From Sedimentisphaerales bacterium (GTDB lineage Bacteria; Planctomycetota; Phycisphaerae; Sedimentisphaerales; Anaerobacaceae): 34,609 bases of DNA. Shown piece after piece: positions 25,641 to 34,000 of the stretch (its first letter is position 1; every line of letters begins with the position of its first letter). The position numbers and the translations under genes are program-made. Below the pieces are notes generated by a model that made no database searches, was not told the origin of the DNA, and saw only the letters and a list, made by a program, of their open reading frames with translations. The DNA is taken from assembly GCA_028277585.1 (NCBI GenBank), contig JANQFY010000436.1:1-34609 (forward strand), read 5' to 3'.

Positions 25641-26333
25641 ATGAAGGACAACCGAACGAATCAGCGTTCTGTGGTTGTGGCCGCGGTCGTAGCGAGCGCG
25701 GTCATGATGGCCCTTGGCATCGGGTACCGCGCAGTCGCAGCGCGTTTGAAGGCGCCGGTAGACACAGACCCCGTCACCCAGGAAACGCTGGGGAGGTTGC
25801 CTCTGCGAATCGCTGAGTGGCAAGGGCAGGATGTGCCGATGGACGCCGATGTCATTGCCGCCACAGACACTGACGCGTGTCTGAGCCGGCGCTACGAGAA
25901 AGAGGACGGCGCGAAGGCGGTCTCGTTGTGGGTGGCCTCCGGCGTCCAGGTGCGTGACCTCATGCCCCATCGTCCCGAGGTCTGCTATGTTGGCAATGGA
26001 TACACCCTGGCCAGTCAGCGCGTCGAGGAATTGTCGCCAACCTCCGACCTGTCCTTCAAGTGCAACGTCATGGGCTTCTCGCGGGGGACCGATCGTGTCA
26101 TCGTGGTCTACTACTACATTGTCGACGGGCAATACTGTCAGAATGTCGGCCAGTTTCGGTACCGGATCCGAGACCGGATTGGCTATGTGACGCAGGTTCA
26201 AGTCGTGGCGGCCGTTCGGACGCCGCCGGGCGCCAACGCCGTGGAGAAGACGGTGTTCGACTTCGCCCGGGATTCGGCAGGGCCGCTGCTCGGCCTTTTC
26301 CAGGAACCTACCGACATTGAGGCTGCAAATTAG
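25641..26333 (+). CDS. Exosortase-associated EpsI family protein
   Basis: A 230-residue protein with an N-terminal membrane segment (about residues 10-27) and a periplasmic EpsI-type domain. The family features are LPLRIAEWQGQDVPMD, the LSRRYE segment, and MPHRPEVCYVGNGYT with His110 and Cys115 in an HRPEVC motif. EpsI domains are encoded beside, or fused to, exosortases and are required for normal EPS in some bacteria; their reaction is unknown. I chose the ATG at 25641 because GAGG (25629-25632) lies eight bases upstream and the membrane helix follows; the long open frame before it overlaps the toroid gene and is not protein-like. The exosortase starts 42 bases downstream, which indicates an operon. 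Confidence 0.85.
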   Translation: MKDNRTNQRSVVVAAVVASAVMMALGIGYRAVAARLKAPVDTDPVTQETLGRLPLRIAEWQGQDVPMDADVIAATDTDACLSRRYEKEDGAKAVSLWVASGVQVRDLMPHRPEVCYVGNGYTLASQRVEELSPTSDLSFKCNVMGFSRGTDRVIVVYYYIVDGQYCQNVGQFRYRIRDRIGYVTQVQVVAAVRTPPGANAVEKTVFDFARDSAGPLLGLFQEPTDIEAAN

Positions 26334-26375
26334 GAATTCCGATCTCCGATTGGTCTATCAGTAGGGGAGTTAAGC

Positions 26376-27326
26376 GTGGTTACCAAGCCTATTCACCGCC
26401 GACGTCGGCCACGCCGCGTCGCGGCCGACCCGAGACAAAACGGCATTGTCGGCCTGATTGCTGCTGGAGCGATCCTGGTACTTGCTACTGCGTGGTCGTA
26501 CTCGGGGACCATGCTCGATCTCTTCACGGAGTGGCAGCGTAACGAGGATTACTCTGCAGGGCAATTGGTTCCGCTCGTCGTTCTGGTCTTTCTCTGGGTC
26601 GAACGCAAGAAGCTGGCTCAATGCGCTCTAACACCGTGTTGGTGGGCGGGCATCGCTCTGCTAACACTGGCTCAGTTGGGGAGGGCCTTTGGACTCCTCT
26701 TCGTATTTGAGTCCGCTGAGAGGTATTCGCTCGTCTTGACGGTCTGGGCCCTGGTGGTCTTCGTCGCCGGCTGGCAGGCCGTCCGGCGCACCATTTGGAT
26801 TTTATTGTTCCTCCTACTCATGGTGCCGTTCCCGGGCCAGATCCACAACAGTATCAGTGGGCCGTTGCGTCAGACGGCGACCACCGGATCCGTCTTCCTA
26901 CTGGAAGTGTTCTTCAGCGGCATTCGTCGCGAGGGCCATGTCATCTACATTCGCGAACACGCTCTAGGCGTGTTGGAGGCCTGCAGTGGTTTGCGTATGC
27001 TAACGGCTTTCATCATTGTCGCCGCCTTCATTGCCTACATGGTCAGGCGGCCGCGCTGGCAGAAGGCGGTGGTGGTGGGATCGAGTATTCCGATCGCCGT
27101 ACTATGCAATGTCCTGCGGATATTCATCACCGCGATTCTCATCGTCTGGGCCGGTTCGGAGGTCGGCGAGAAGTTCTTCCACGACTTCGCAGGATTGGTG
27201 ATGATGCCGGTTGCTGTGATGATTATCTTTGGCGAACTGAGACTTATGGACGATTTGATTGTCTCCGAGTCCGATAGTAAAGCTGCAGTTGTCTCAAGAA
27301 CCCGCCCCGCCCCAAAGAGGGCCTAG
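26376..27326 (+). CDS. Exosortase (transpeptidase-like sorting enzyme)
   Basis: A 316-residue polytopic membrane protein with about eight helices and a basic cytoplasmic N terminus. The catalytic triad of exosortase/archaeosortase enzymes is intact: Cys203 in LEACSGLRM, Arg248 in CNVLRIF and His269 in KFFHDFAG. The family is thought to cleave PEP-CTERM-type tails at the periplasmic face and transfer the protein to an envelope acceptor. The GTG start has AGGGGAG (26363-26369) six bases upstream. Unlike XrtA it is not fused to EpsI, which is encoded just upstream. Probable substrates with VPVP tails are encoded immediately downstream. The subtype cannot be assigned by eye. Confidence 0.93.
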   Translation: MVTKPIHRRRRPRRVAADPRQNGIVGLIAAGAILVLATAWSYSGTMLDLFTEWQRNEDYSAGQLVPLVVLVFLWVERKKLAQCALTPCWWAGIALLTLAQLGRAFGLLFVFESAERYSLVLTVWALVVFVAGWQAVRRTIWILLFLLLMVPFPGQIHNSISGPLRQTATTGSVFLLEVFFSGIRREGHVIYIREHALGVLEACSGLRMLTAFIIVAAFIAYMVRRPRWQKAVVVGSSIPIAVLCNVLRIFITAILIVWAGSEVGEKFFHDFAGLVMMPVAVMIIFGELRLMDDLIVSESDSKAAVVSRTRPAPKRA

Positions 27327-27363
27327 ATGCCGCATTTTTTCTCTCTTAACACGAACCGAAGAC

Positions 27364-27392
27364 TTGAAGGATCGTATTTCTTCTGCTACAAT
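27364..27392 (+). promoter_or_regulatory. Sigma70-type promoter for the sorted-protein genes
   Basis: TTGAAG (27364-27369) and TACAAT (27387-27392) are separated by exactly 17 bases, giving four of six and five of six consensus matches. Transcription would begin near 27399, about 78 bases before the start of the first VPVP-tailed protein gene. A T6 run (27335-27340) just upstream may mark the end of the exosortase transcript, although only a weak stem precedes it. Confidence 0.6.
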
Positions 27393-27428
27393 GAGCTGGT
27401 GTCAATTTATTGAAGATAGCAACCCTGT

Positions 27429-27448
27429 CAGGAGAGGGGTCTCTCCTG
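27429..27448 (+). promoter_or_regulatory. Leader hairpin before the first VPVP-tailed protein
   Basis: CAGGAGAG and CTCTCCTG form a perfect 8-bp stem around GGGT, extendable by G-T and G-C pairs. It lies in the predicted 5' leader, about 30 bases after the likely transcription start and 28 before the ATG. The left arm contains an AGGAG sequence, so it could mask a false ribosome site or stabilise the mRNA. The true ribosome site is probably GGAGG at 27463-27467. Confidence 0.45.
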
Positions 27449-27476
27449 GCGATCAGATTCGTGGAGGCGGGGAGCG

Positions 27477-28193
27477 ATGAAGAGAGTAGTACTTCTTGGG
27501 GTGATTACGGCCTTCTGTTGCACGCCGGTGCTGGCGGGCCTCGAACTGAAACAGACGGTTGTCCAGCCGGGGCTGTCCCTTCGCGTCGAGAGCACAGGCT
27601 ATGACGGGTGGACCGATGCCGGCGTGTACAACCTGGAAATCAAGGATTCGGGAATACCCGGGCTCGATGGGATCAAGCCTGCTTTCTGCATCGACATCTG
27701 GGACGTCAATCCTAGCAAGTTTGCTGAGTATGATCCCGTCGCCCTGGGCGACGCACCTGATCCCGGCGCCGGGCCGATGGGCGCGATCAAGGCCCGTCAT
27801 TTGGCCGAATTGCTGGACGCCTGGTGGAACGACGATCTGGATACGAATATCGAAGGCGCGGCTCTTCAGTTGGCCGTCTGGGAAGTTGTGGATGAGGGTT
27901 CGGAAGATCCGACTCAGTACAACGTCAAGACGGGCGATTTCTTCGCCCGGTCGGGCAACACCAGCATCAATGCCGCCCGGAATCTGGCGAATACCATGCT
28001 CGATTCGATCACCAGTGGCTCCAGCTATTCCGGTTACCTGGCGCTGACGAATCACCAAACCGACGAGATCTCCGCTCTGGGGAAGTATCAGGACTATGTT
28101 GTTCGAGTCCCTGTGCCTGGTGCGGTGCTTCTTGGAATGATCGGCCTGGGAGTTGCCTCCAGACGTCTGCGAAGGCTGACTTCGGCGGCCTAG
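27477..28193 (+). CDS. VPVP-type PEP-CTERM surface protein with thioester-like Cys...Gln signature
   Basis: A 238-residue exported protein: signal peptide (MKRVVLLGVITAFCCTPVLA), mature domain, then the sorting tail VPVPGAVLLGMIGLGVA (211-227) with a basic end RRLRR. Exosortase, encoded just upstream, should recognise this tail. The mature domain has AFCIDIWD (Cys71) and AALQLAVWEVVDE (Gln131). This spacing and the QxxVW context resemble the Cys-Gln internal thioester domains (TQxA/TED) of Gram-positive adhesins, and many PEP-CTERM proteins share it. Whether a thioester forms here is not known. The region from Asp86 to Asp139 aligns closely with the protein at 29894, so the two are paralogs. 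It is the first gene after a predicted promoter and leader hairpin. Confidence 0.85.
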   Translation: MKRVVLLGVITAFCCTPVLAGLELKQTVVQPGLSLRVESTGYDGWTDAGVYNLEIKDSGIPGLDGIKPAFCIDIWDVNPSKFAEYDPVALGDAPDPGAGPMGAIKARHLAELLDAWWNDDLDTNIEGAALQLAVWEVVDEGSEDPTQYNVKTGDFFARSGNTSINAARNLANTMLDSITSGSSYSGYLALTNHQTDEISALGKYQDYVVRVPVPGAVLLGMIGLGVASRRLRRLTSAA

Positions 28194-28214
28194 ATTCACC
28201 GTTAACCTTTGTTA

Positions 28215-28227
28215 TAAACAGTGTTTA
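28215..28227 (+). promoter_or_regulatory. Operator-like palindrome
   Basis: TAAACA-G-TGTTTA is a perfect 6-bp inverted repeat 22 bases after the stop of the first VPVP-tailed gene. Compact AT-rich symmetry of this kind suits a dimeric regulator better than a terminator, as no stable GC stem or T-tract is present. No regulator is encoded in the window. Confidence 0.3.
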
Positions 28228-28304
28228 CAGCCAAGGATCCCGAACCAGAAAGTGCGGGTCCGGCGGGAGTATCCGGAGAGATTGGCTTTTTCCAGAACTT
28301 CCCC

Positions 28305-28329
28305 TTGACTTGCCCCATATGTATATGGG
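28305..28329 (+). promoter_or_regulatory. -35-like TTGACT followed by a 16-base palindrome
   Basis: TTGACT (28305-28310) matches five of six bases of a -35 box. Three bases later lies CCCATATGTATATGGG (28314-28329), a 7-bp inverted repeat around GT. No good -10 occurs 16-18 bases downstream (GGACAC at that place), so an activator binding the palindrome, or a non-standard sigma factor, would be needed. It lies 47 bases before the small exported protein's ATG. Confidence 0.4.
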
Positions 28330-28375
28330 ACACTTAGGATACGTAGGTAACTGTTGAGAGCAGGGTGATGGCGCT

Positions 28376-28939
28376 ATGATCAAGCGGCGAAACATAGTTG
28401 CGACTTTCGTGGCAGCGCTAGCTGTGGCGGGAGTGGTGCAGGCCGACTTGATGCCCGTTTCTTCGTTGCAGACGGATGGGGTCGCCATCCCATCCGATCT
28501 TCGGGAAGTTCCGGCTGCGTCTTCTGCGACAGCCGTGCCGGATCTTGAAGGCATCGGGACTGTCGCCTCGCCGGATGAAGAGGAAGTGGCGAGTGAAGGG
28601 CCGATCGTACAGCCCCTGGTCGATCGCTCTAACAGCCTGGATCTGTGCCTCTATGCTTTGATCGGCCTGGGTGTATGCCGATCCGGCCAATTGGTCAGAA
28701 GGCCTTCGCTCGGTTTCATACCGGAATGGTACCACACTGGCGCTCCGCTGCAAATCGGCCACAGCCATGTCGTGGGGCCCGATGCTCACTGTCTTGCCGC
28801 GATCTGCTTTGTTCAGCCAGACAGCGGCGAGATTCCAGTCATACCGCAACACCGCCACGGAACGATCATACCGCACTGGCGGTGTTCTCAGTACACTCCC
28901 AGCGTTCTCGCTTCCCGGGCGCCTCCGCGCCGTTCCTAG
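28376..28939 (+). CDS. Small exported protein of unknown family, exosortase-linked
   Basis: A 187-residue protein I do not recognise. A signal peptide (MIKRRNIVATFVAALAVAGVVQA) is followed by a low-complexity Ala/Ser/Glu/Pro stretch (30-80). A second hydrophobic segment, LDLCLYALIGLGVC (88-101), is followed by RSGQLVRRPSLGFIPEWYH. That hydrophobic-plus-basic layout resembles a PEP-CTERM tail but is internal and lacks VPxP. The last 65 residues contain cysteines at 139, 144 and 170 and end TPSVLASRAPPRRS. Its place between two exosortase substrates, with an upstream palindrome, suggests a role in sorting or matrix formation. The 3' part overlaps a 10-bp inverted repeat (28848-28886). The start has a weak AGGG site. 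Confidence 0.6.
   Translation: MIKRRNIVATFVAALAVAGVVQADLMPVSSLQTDGVAIPSDLREVPAASSATAVPDLEGIGTVASPDEEEVASEGPIVQPLVDRSNSLDLCLYALIGLGVCRSGQLVRRPSLGFIPEWYHTGAPLQIGHSHVVGPDAHCLAAICFVQPDSGEIPVIPQHRHGTIIPHWRCSQYTPSVLASRAPPRRS
28848..28886 (+). repeat. 10-bp perfect inverted repeat with internal direct repeat
   Basis: AACACCGCCA (28848-28857) and TGGCGGTGTT (28877-28886) are perfect complements with a 19-base loop. TCATACCGCA occurs at 28839-28848 and again at 28866-28875. All lie inside the 3' end of the small exported protein gene. It could be a hairpin in the mRNA or a remnant of a small repeat insertion. Confidence 0.5.
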
Positions 28940-29064
28940 CCAATGGGTATTTGCCGACCGCAACACGGGTCGGTGTCGCCCCGCGAGAATTCGCTTGATG
29001 CGTATCACTCTCGCGGACGACGGCAAGAGCGAAAATGGATGGCTACGGAATAGGAAGGTGTGTC
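28940..29064 (+). other. Gap with long-loop inverted repeat
   Basis: CCGCGAGA (28981-28988) pairs with TCTCGCGG (29009-29016) across 20 bases, and CCGACC/GGTCGG (28954-28959, 28968-28973) lies just before it. Neither is followed by a T-tract. AGGAAGG just upstream of 29065 is the ribosome site of the next gene. Confidence 0.35.
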
Positions 29065-29859
29065 ATGGGACGATTGACTCTAATAGCAATTCTGACGGCG
29101 TGCGTGGTCAGCGTGGCCCAGGCCGATTTGTACACGTTCACGTTCGATGGCGGGTCGCCCTCTGTTGAAAACACGGACAGTAACTCGAAGATCAGTGCCT
29201 ACATGACGGGTGTCTATGGTTCCACTGTCAGTGTTGACGACGCGGGGATCCGCGACAACGACGATACGAGCGTCGATTGGATTGGAAAAGCGAGCAAGTA
29301 TGACAACTTCATACGCGTCGCGGCCAGCAGCGGAGATGCCGAGATTCTCTTCTCGGAGAATCCGATCTACTCCATTTCCGGTGACGGCTACGTTTTCGAC
29401 GCCACGTCAGGGGATGATTTTGTCATCACCGGGTATGGCGCCGGTTACGGAAGTGTGGAAAACCCGGAAGCGAGTGCGTACTTGAACAGTTGGTCCATCA
29501 GCTTTGGCGTTGGCACCGGTACGTATACGACGCGAGAACGAGATTATTACGTGCCTGCCGAATGGCGTTGGAATGGACACCGTTGGGTCAAGGTACGGAA
29601 CGGTTACTGGGTGTACCGCACGGTCACGCACACATACTCGTACGATCTCGGGAACAACACGGGATTCACCTTTGACCTGGATTTCGGGGATACCGGCGCT
29701 ACGCTGATCACGTTCAGTGACAGTGGTGTCAGAGACGTTGGGATGGACAATCTCGTGGTCTGCGACACGCCCGCAGTGGTTCCTGTTCCCACCGCAGCGC
29801 TGCTGGGCGTTCTGGGTCTGGGCGTAGCCGGTCATCGGCTCCGCAAAAAATCAGTTTGA
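29065..29859 (+). CDS. VPVP-type PEP-CTERM surface protein, beta-rich
   Basis: A 264-residue exported protein: signal peptide (MGRLTLIAILTACVVSVAQA), a beta-rich, Gly/Ser/Asp/Thr/Tyr-rich mature domain, then VPVPTAALLGVLGLGVAG and the basic end HRLRKK. The segment GMDNLVV just before the tail is common in jelly-roll PEP-CTERM proteins. It has none of the Cys...Gln signature of its neighbours and does not look like their paralog. A run rich in Tyr, Trp and Arg (DYYVPAEWRWNGHRWV, about residues 158-190) may be a surface-binding loop. The ATG at 29065 is chosen because AGGAAGG is six bases upstream and the signal peptide follows directly; the ATG at 29035 would add ten residues before it. Expected fate: exosortase cleavage and envelope attachment. 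Confidence 0.82.
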   Translation: MGRLTLIAILTACVVSVAQADLYTFTFDGGSPSVENTDSNSKISAYMTGVYGSTVSVDDAGIRDNDDTSVDWIGKASKYDNFIRVAASSGDAEILFSENPIYSISGDGYVFDATSGDDFVITGYGAGYGSVENPEASAYLNSWSISFGVGTGTYTTRERDYYVPAEWRWNGHRWVKVRNGYWVYRTVTHTYSYDLGNNTGFTFDLDFGDTGATLITFSDSGVRDVGMDNLVVCDTPAVVPVPTAALLGVLGLGVAGHRLRKKSV

Positions 29860-29893
29860 CCATCTCTCTCAACGAGATTGGAGGATAGATAGA

Positions 29894-30670
29894 ATGATGT
29901 CGAATCAGAAGAAATTGGTATGGTTGGTCGTTCTGGCACTGCTGAGTTCTGCGGCCGTGCCCGCGATGGCGGATCTGTATGGAACGGTGGATGTCACCTA
30001 TCAGGACTATTCGCCCCAAACGAATGTGGTCATCTACACGTATACCGCACCAATCAACACGGTGGCCGGGACAGCCCAACTCGATCTGGCGAATGTGACG
30101 GGTGTCCCCGTCTCATGGGAGCCGTTCCTGACCGGTTCAATCGAGGCGTTCTGCATTGACGTCGCTGACACCACGTCCAATGTTGGCGACACCATCAACT
30201 ACGACGTGGTTTCACTCGAGAGTGCGCCGGACGCGTGGGCCGGACCGATGGGCGAGACAAGGGCTCGGTATCTGGCTGAGCTGCTCGACGAGAATTGGAC
30301 GGACAATATGTCGGCCGTTCAGGCGGCGGCACTGCAGCTGGCGGTGTGGGAAGTCGTGGATGAGTCGCGCGTGACCACGGATGACCCGAAGACCGCGGCG
30401 ACGGGGTTGGACATCGACGATGGCAAGTTCTATGCGGAAGCCACGAGTGACATTCTTACAGCCGCTCAGTTGATGCTTGACAATATCGACGGTGGCGCGA
30501 ACTACAGCGGCAAGTACGCCGCCCTGACGAATGACGAAATCCAGCAGTCGAAGGACTTCGGTGGTCAGTATCAGGACTGGGTGGTCCGCGTTCCCGTCCC
30601 GGCGGCCGTCTGGCTGGGCATGCTCGGTCTCAGTGCGGCCGGTCTGAAGCTTCGCAGAAAGTCCGCATAA
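29894..30670 (+). CDS. VPVP-type PEP-CTERM surface protein with thioester-like Cys...Gln signature (paralog)
   Basis: A 258-residue exported protein: signal peptide ending AVPAMA, then a mature domain with AFCIDVAD (Cys87) and AALQLAVWEVVDE (Gln148), and the sorting tail VPVPAAVWLGMLGLSAAG with LKLRRK. It is a clear paralog of the protein at 27477: both share FCID, AGPMG...AR-LAELLD, AALQLAVWEVVDE and YQD-VVRVPVP. It has about 20 more residues before the Cys. Conservation of Cys and Gln in both copies while other residues differ supports a structural or chemical role for the pair. GGAGG (29880-29884) lies nine bases before ATG 29894; a second ATG follows at 29897. A strong hairpin 41 bases after the stop ends the unit. 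Confidence 0.85.
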   Translation: MMSNQKKLVWLVVLALLSSAAVPAMADLYGTVDVTYQDYSPQTNVVIYTYTAPINTVAGTAQLDLANVTGVPVSWEPFLTGSIEAFCIDVADTTSNVGDTINYDVVSLESAPDAWAGPMGETRARYLAELLDENWTDNMSAVQAAALQLAVWEVVDESRVTTDDPKTAATGLDIDDGKFYAEATSDILTAAQLMLDNIDGGANYSGKYAALTNDEIQQSKDFGGQYQDWVVRVPVPAAVWLGMLGLSAAGLKLRRKSA

Positions 30671-31020
30671 CACGCCGCTGCAAGAGCGCGGTTGCGAATC
30701 AGTGATTTTGCTGCCCGCGAAGGCCCTCAACAGGGCCCTTCGCGGGCAGTTCTCATTCTGTCCGAAACACGTATGAGAATCGTGGCCCCTCTGAAGGCAG
30801 CAGGCCGCGACTAAGGACGAGAACAGGTCGTTTCCTCCGTCGCATCTCCCATTGAAGAGCGCATCGCTTTCCCCTTGTTGACCCATTCAAGGCGGTTCTC
30901 GCCCAATTCACGTCCCGTGCCGATCGACCACGCGTAGGTTCCGCTAAGGCACGGCCTCTGAGATGCCGATCCCCAGGTATACCAGAGGGAAAGAAACACA
31001 GGATACCGTAAAAGGGACAG
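30671..31020 (+). other. 350-base gap before the TPR gene
   Basis: Apart from the terminator at 30711-30749, no gene is convincing here. TTGACC (30878-30883) resembles a -35 box but has no -10 partner 17 bases on. GGTATACC (30976-30983) is a small palindrome containing a -10-like TATACC without a good -35. AGGGA (31013-31017) is the ribosome site of the TPR gene. A promoter for that gene is expected but not pinned down. Confidence 0.4.
30711..30749 (+). terminator. Strong GC-rich terminator hairpin
   Basis: CTGCCCGCGAAGGCCCT pairs with AGGGCCCTTCGCGGGCAG around CAAC, with a single bulged G, giving a 17-bp stem. TTCTCATTCT follows, so the T-tract is weak but the stem is very stable. It ends the sorted-protein gene group. 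Confidence 0.75.
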
Positions 31021-34000
31021 ATGATGCCTTATAGGACTACACACGGCAAGGTTAACGTCAAACTGCTTATCATATTGATCGTGGTAACCGCAGGGCTTGG
31101 CGTATCACTCGTAGCCGCCCGTCACATTCGTCGACGCATTCTATCCGAACGTGACTTGGCCGCAGGGACAGCCGCCTTTGAGAAGCAGGATTGGCCCACC
31201 GCTGTGGAGCACTTGGTCGGATACCTCGCCCGCAATCCAGAGGATGTCGACGTGTGGAAGAAATGCGCCGAGGCCAAACTGTCGCTTCGTCCGATCGAGG
31301 GCAGTGCCATTGGCTGGGCGATCGGAGCCTATCGCCGCGTTCTCCAGATCGCGCCGGCTGATGAGGAAGTCTACAGCGAGCTAGCCATGCTGTATCGCGG
31401 GATTCGGGATTTCGAGGAACTCGCCTACATAGCCGAGAAGAGGCTCGAGCAGAACCCTGACGATGCGAAAGCCAAGCTATGGTATGCGGACGCCCTGATC
31501 GGCCTCAATAGGATGGACGAGGCGGGCAACTGGCTCGAGGACTTCGTGGCGGACGTAGACAAGGCAATCGCGAAGAGCGCATCAACCGGCGCGCCGGGGC
31601 AATACCCGGATGAATACATGCGCGCCTGTATGTCACTGAGCGATATCGCGGGTGACCGCGACGTTGCGGACAGTATCTCGACTGCCTTGTCGTGGCTCGA
31701 CCGCGCCGTGAGCTACTTCCCAGAGCATCCCGAAGCACGCGTACATCGCGCGCGGTTCTACCGGACGACCGAGGGCTCTCGCGAACGATTCCGGGTCGTG
31801 GCTATCTCTCTCGCGCGGAAACTCGTGAGGAATGAGATTGATGTCACGACATTTGCTGAGCAATTGCTGGCGCTCGTTCCTCAGGAAGAGACTGGGAATG
31901 AGACCGTCGATCAGCAGAAGGTGCGCCGGCAACTGCAGGAGTTCGCGGACAAGGTTGGGTCCATGGACATTGCCAGCCCACCAGGTTGGAAGAGATTCCT
32001 GAGGTATGCGAACGAGATCACTGTGAGGGCCATTCCTCCTGAACGCCTGCGCGATGAACTGCTGCAATCGGCGAGAGTGGATCTGTTGGCGGCCGACGAT
32101 TTGGGCACGGATGATCCAAGGCTTCGGTTTGTCCTGGCGGGCGAGTGGCTCAACCATGGTGATCCCGACCGAGCGGAAGCCGAGCTGGCAGCGGCCGATC
32201 GTCTCCCGCGCGAGGTGATCGAGGAACGCTTCCTCGATTACAATGATTGGGTCGCAAACAGATTCCTCATGACTTCCGAATTGAGTCGGTGGCGGGGCCG
32301 TCTGGCCGAGATGGTGGATCGGGTCGATGCCATCCTCCAGACGCTTGAGGAGAGGCGACACAGGCTCCAGGTTCTTCCGACGGCGATTCAGGTCTATGTC
32401 ATCGCGGGGCGGGCGGAGGCGGCGCGCCGTGGCTACGATGAATACGAGGAGTCTCTGTACCTCTTGCAGCAGACAGTGGAGGCCGAAGGTTCTCTGGCCT
32501 ACCTGCGCGCTCTCGTTGCGGCAGCCGAAGAAGACTCCTACGGCGTCATCAATGCCCTTCAACCGATCGTTGCCGTCGATGCATCGAGGCCTGACCTGTG
32601 GCGCCTGCTGGCGCGAGCGTTCAGCCGTACCGATCAGACCCGTCGGGCTGTGAGCGCTCTGATCAGCTACCTGCGCATTGATCCGCGCGATCCGGAGATG
32701 ACACTGCAGTTGGCCAAGGAATACCTCAAGCTTCGCGATTGGAACCGCGCATTCGAAACGGCTCGGCTGGGGCAGACCCTGGATCCTACCGACATCGTTC
32801 TGAGATTGCTTCGGATCGAAGCGAGCATTTACCTCGCGGTCGAACAGGAGCGGAGGCTGGACAAGGCCAAGCTCAAAGTGCTGTCGGACGAGCTAGCTGA
32901 ATTGCGCGGCAAGAATCCCGATCGTGTGGACATCCGCATATTGCAGGCGATCATCGCCGTGTACTTGGAGGAGCCGGAAAAAGCTGAACAAGAGCTCAAG
33001 CTGGCTATCGAGGAGTGCGAAGAGCCCCTGCGGGCCGAGATGCAACTGATCAGGCACTACTACCGAACGAAGCGGTTGCCCGAGGCCATCAGTGAATGCC
33101 GGAGGGCGTGCGAACGGCATCCGGAGACCGCCGAGCCCTGGTTGGCCCTGGCGGGTCTGTACGTTGCCAACAACGAGCCGTCCTTAGCCCTGGAGTGTCT
33201 CAGGGAAGCCAAAGACACCGTATCAGGCCGATGGGAAGCGCGCGCCGTGCTGATGCGGCGTGCCGTCCTGGAGCACATGTATGGAGACAAAGAGACGGCG
33301 ATCGAACTGCTGGAGCATCAAGCCAAGACGGACAAGCGCGAGATCCGGGCGCGCGCGCTCCTGCTGAGCTTCATGGAGACACGGCAGGGCAGGAGCGGAT
33401 ACGATCGGACCTCTGATCCCAATGGTGTCGAGGAAAAGATCGTCCGACTCATTGCGGAATTGAAGGATGCCGAGGGCGAGAACGGACTCCAATGGCGCCT
33501 CCATCAGGCAGGGATCTGGCTCTCATCGGCGGAGTGGCGTTCGAAACAGCAGAGCATTGCCAGTCTACTGGAGTACTGCATCAGCGCAGACCCCCAATGG
33601 TCGGCGCCGCCCCTGCTGATGGCGCAGATGTACGAGAAGCTCGATGATCCTGAGGCACTGGAGGCGGTCTGCCGGCAGGCGCTCGCCCGGAACCCGTCGG
33701 CCACCGATGTGGCGGATAGACTGATGACCCTGCTTGAAGAGCAAGGCCGTCTGGCTGATGCCGAGAAGGTACGCCAGGAGGTCGAGGCAGACAGTCGAGT
33801 CAAGAGCGCGTGGTCCGTTCGCGGGGCGTTGCAGGCCGGAGAATTCTCACGGGCCATTGAGGAACTGCAGTTGCGGGTGGCCAACGACGACCGGGACGCG
33901 AAGTCACGCGTCTTCTTGGCCCGCCTTCTCTATTGGCAGGACAAGGGCAACGTGGACCAGGCGCTGGCCTATCTGGACCAGGCGGAAGAAATCACCTCAC

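Noticed and set aside
28232..28290. Terminator after the first VPVP-tailed gene (GGATCCCG/CGGGTCC and TCCGG/CCGGA stems before a T5 run)
   Set aside because: The stems are short, interrupted and compete with one another, so I could not support one terminator.
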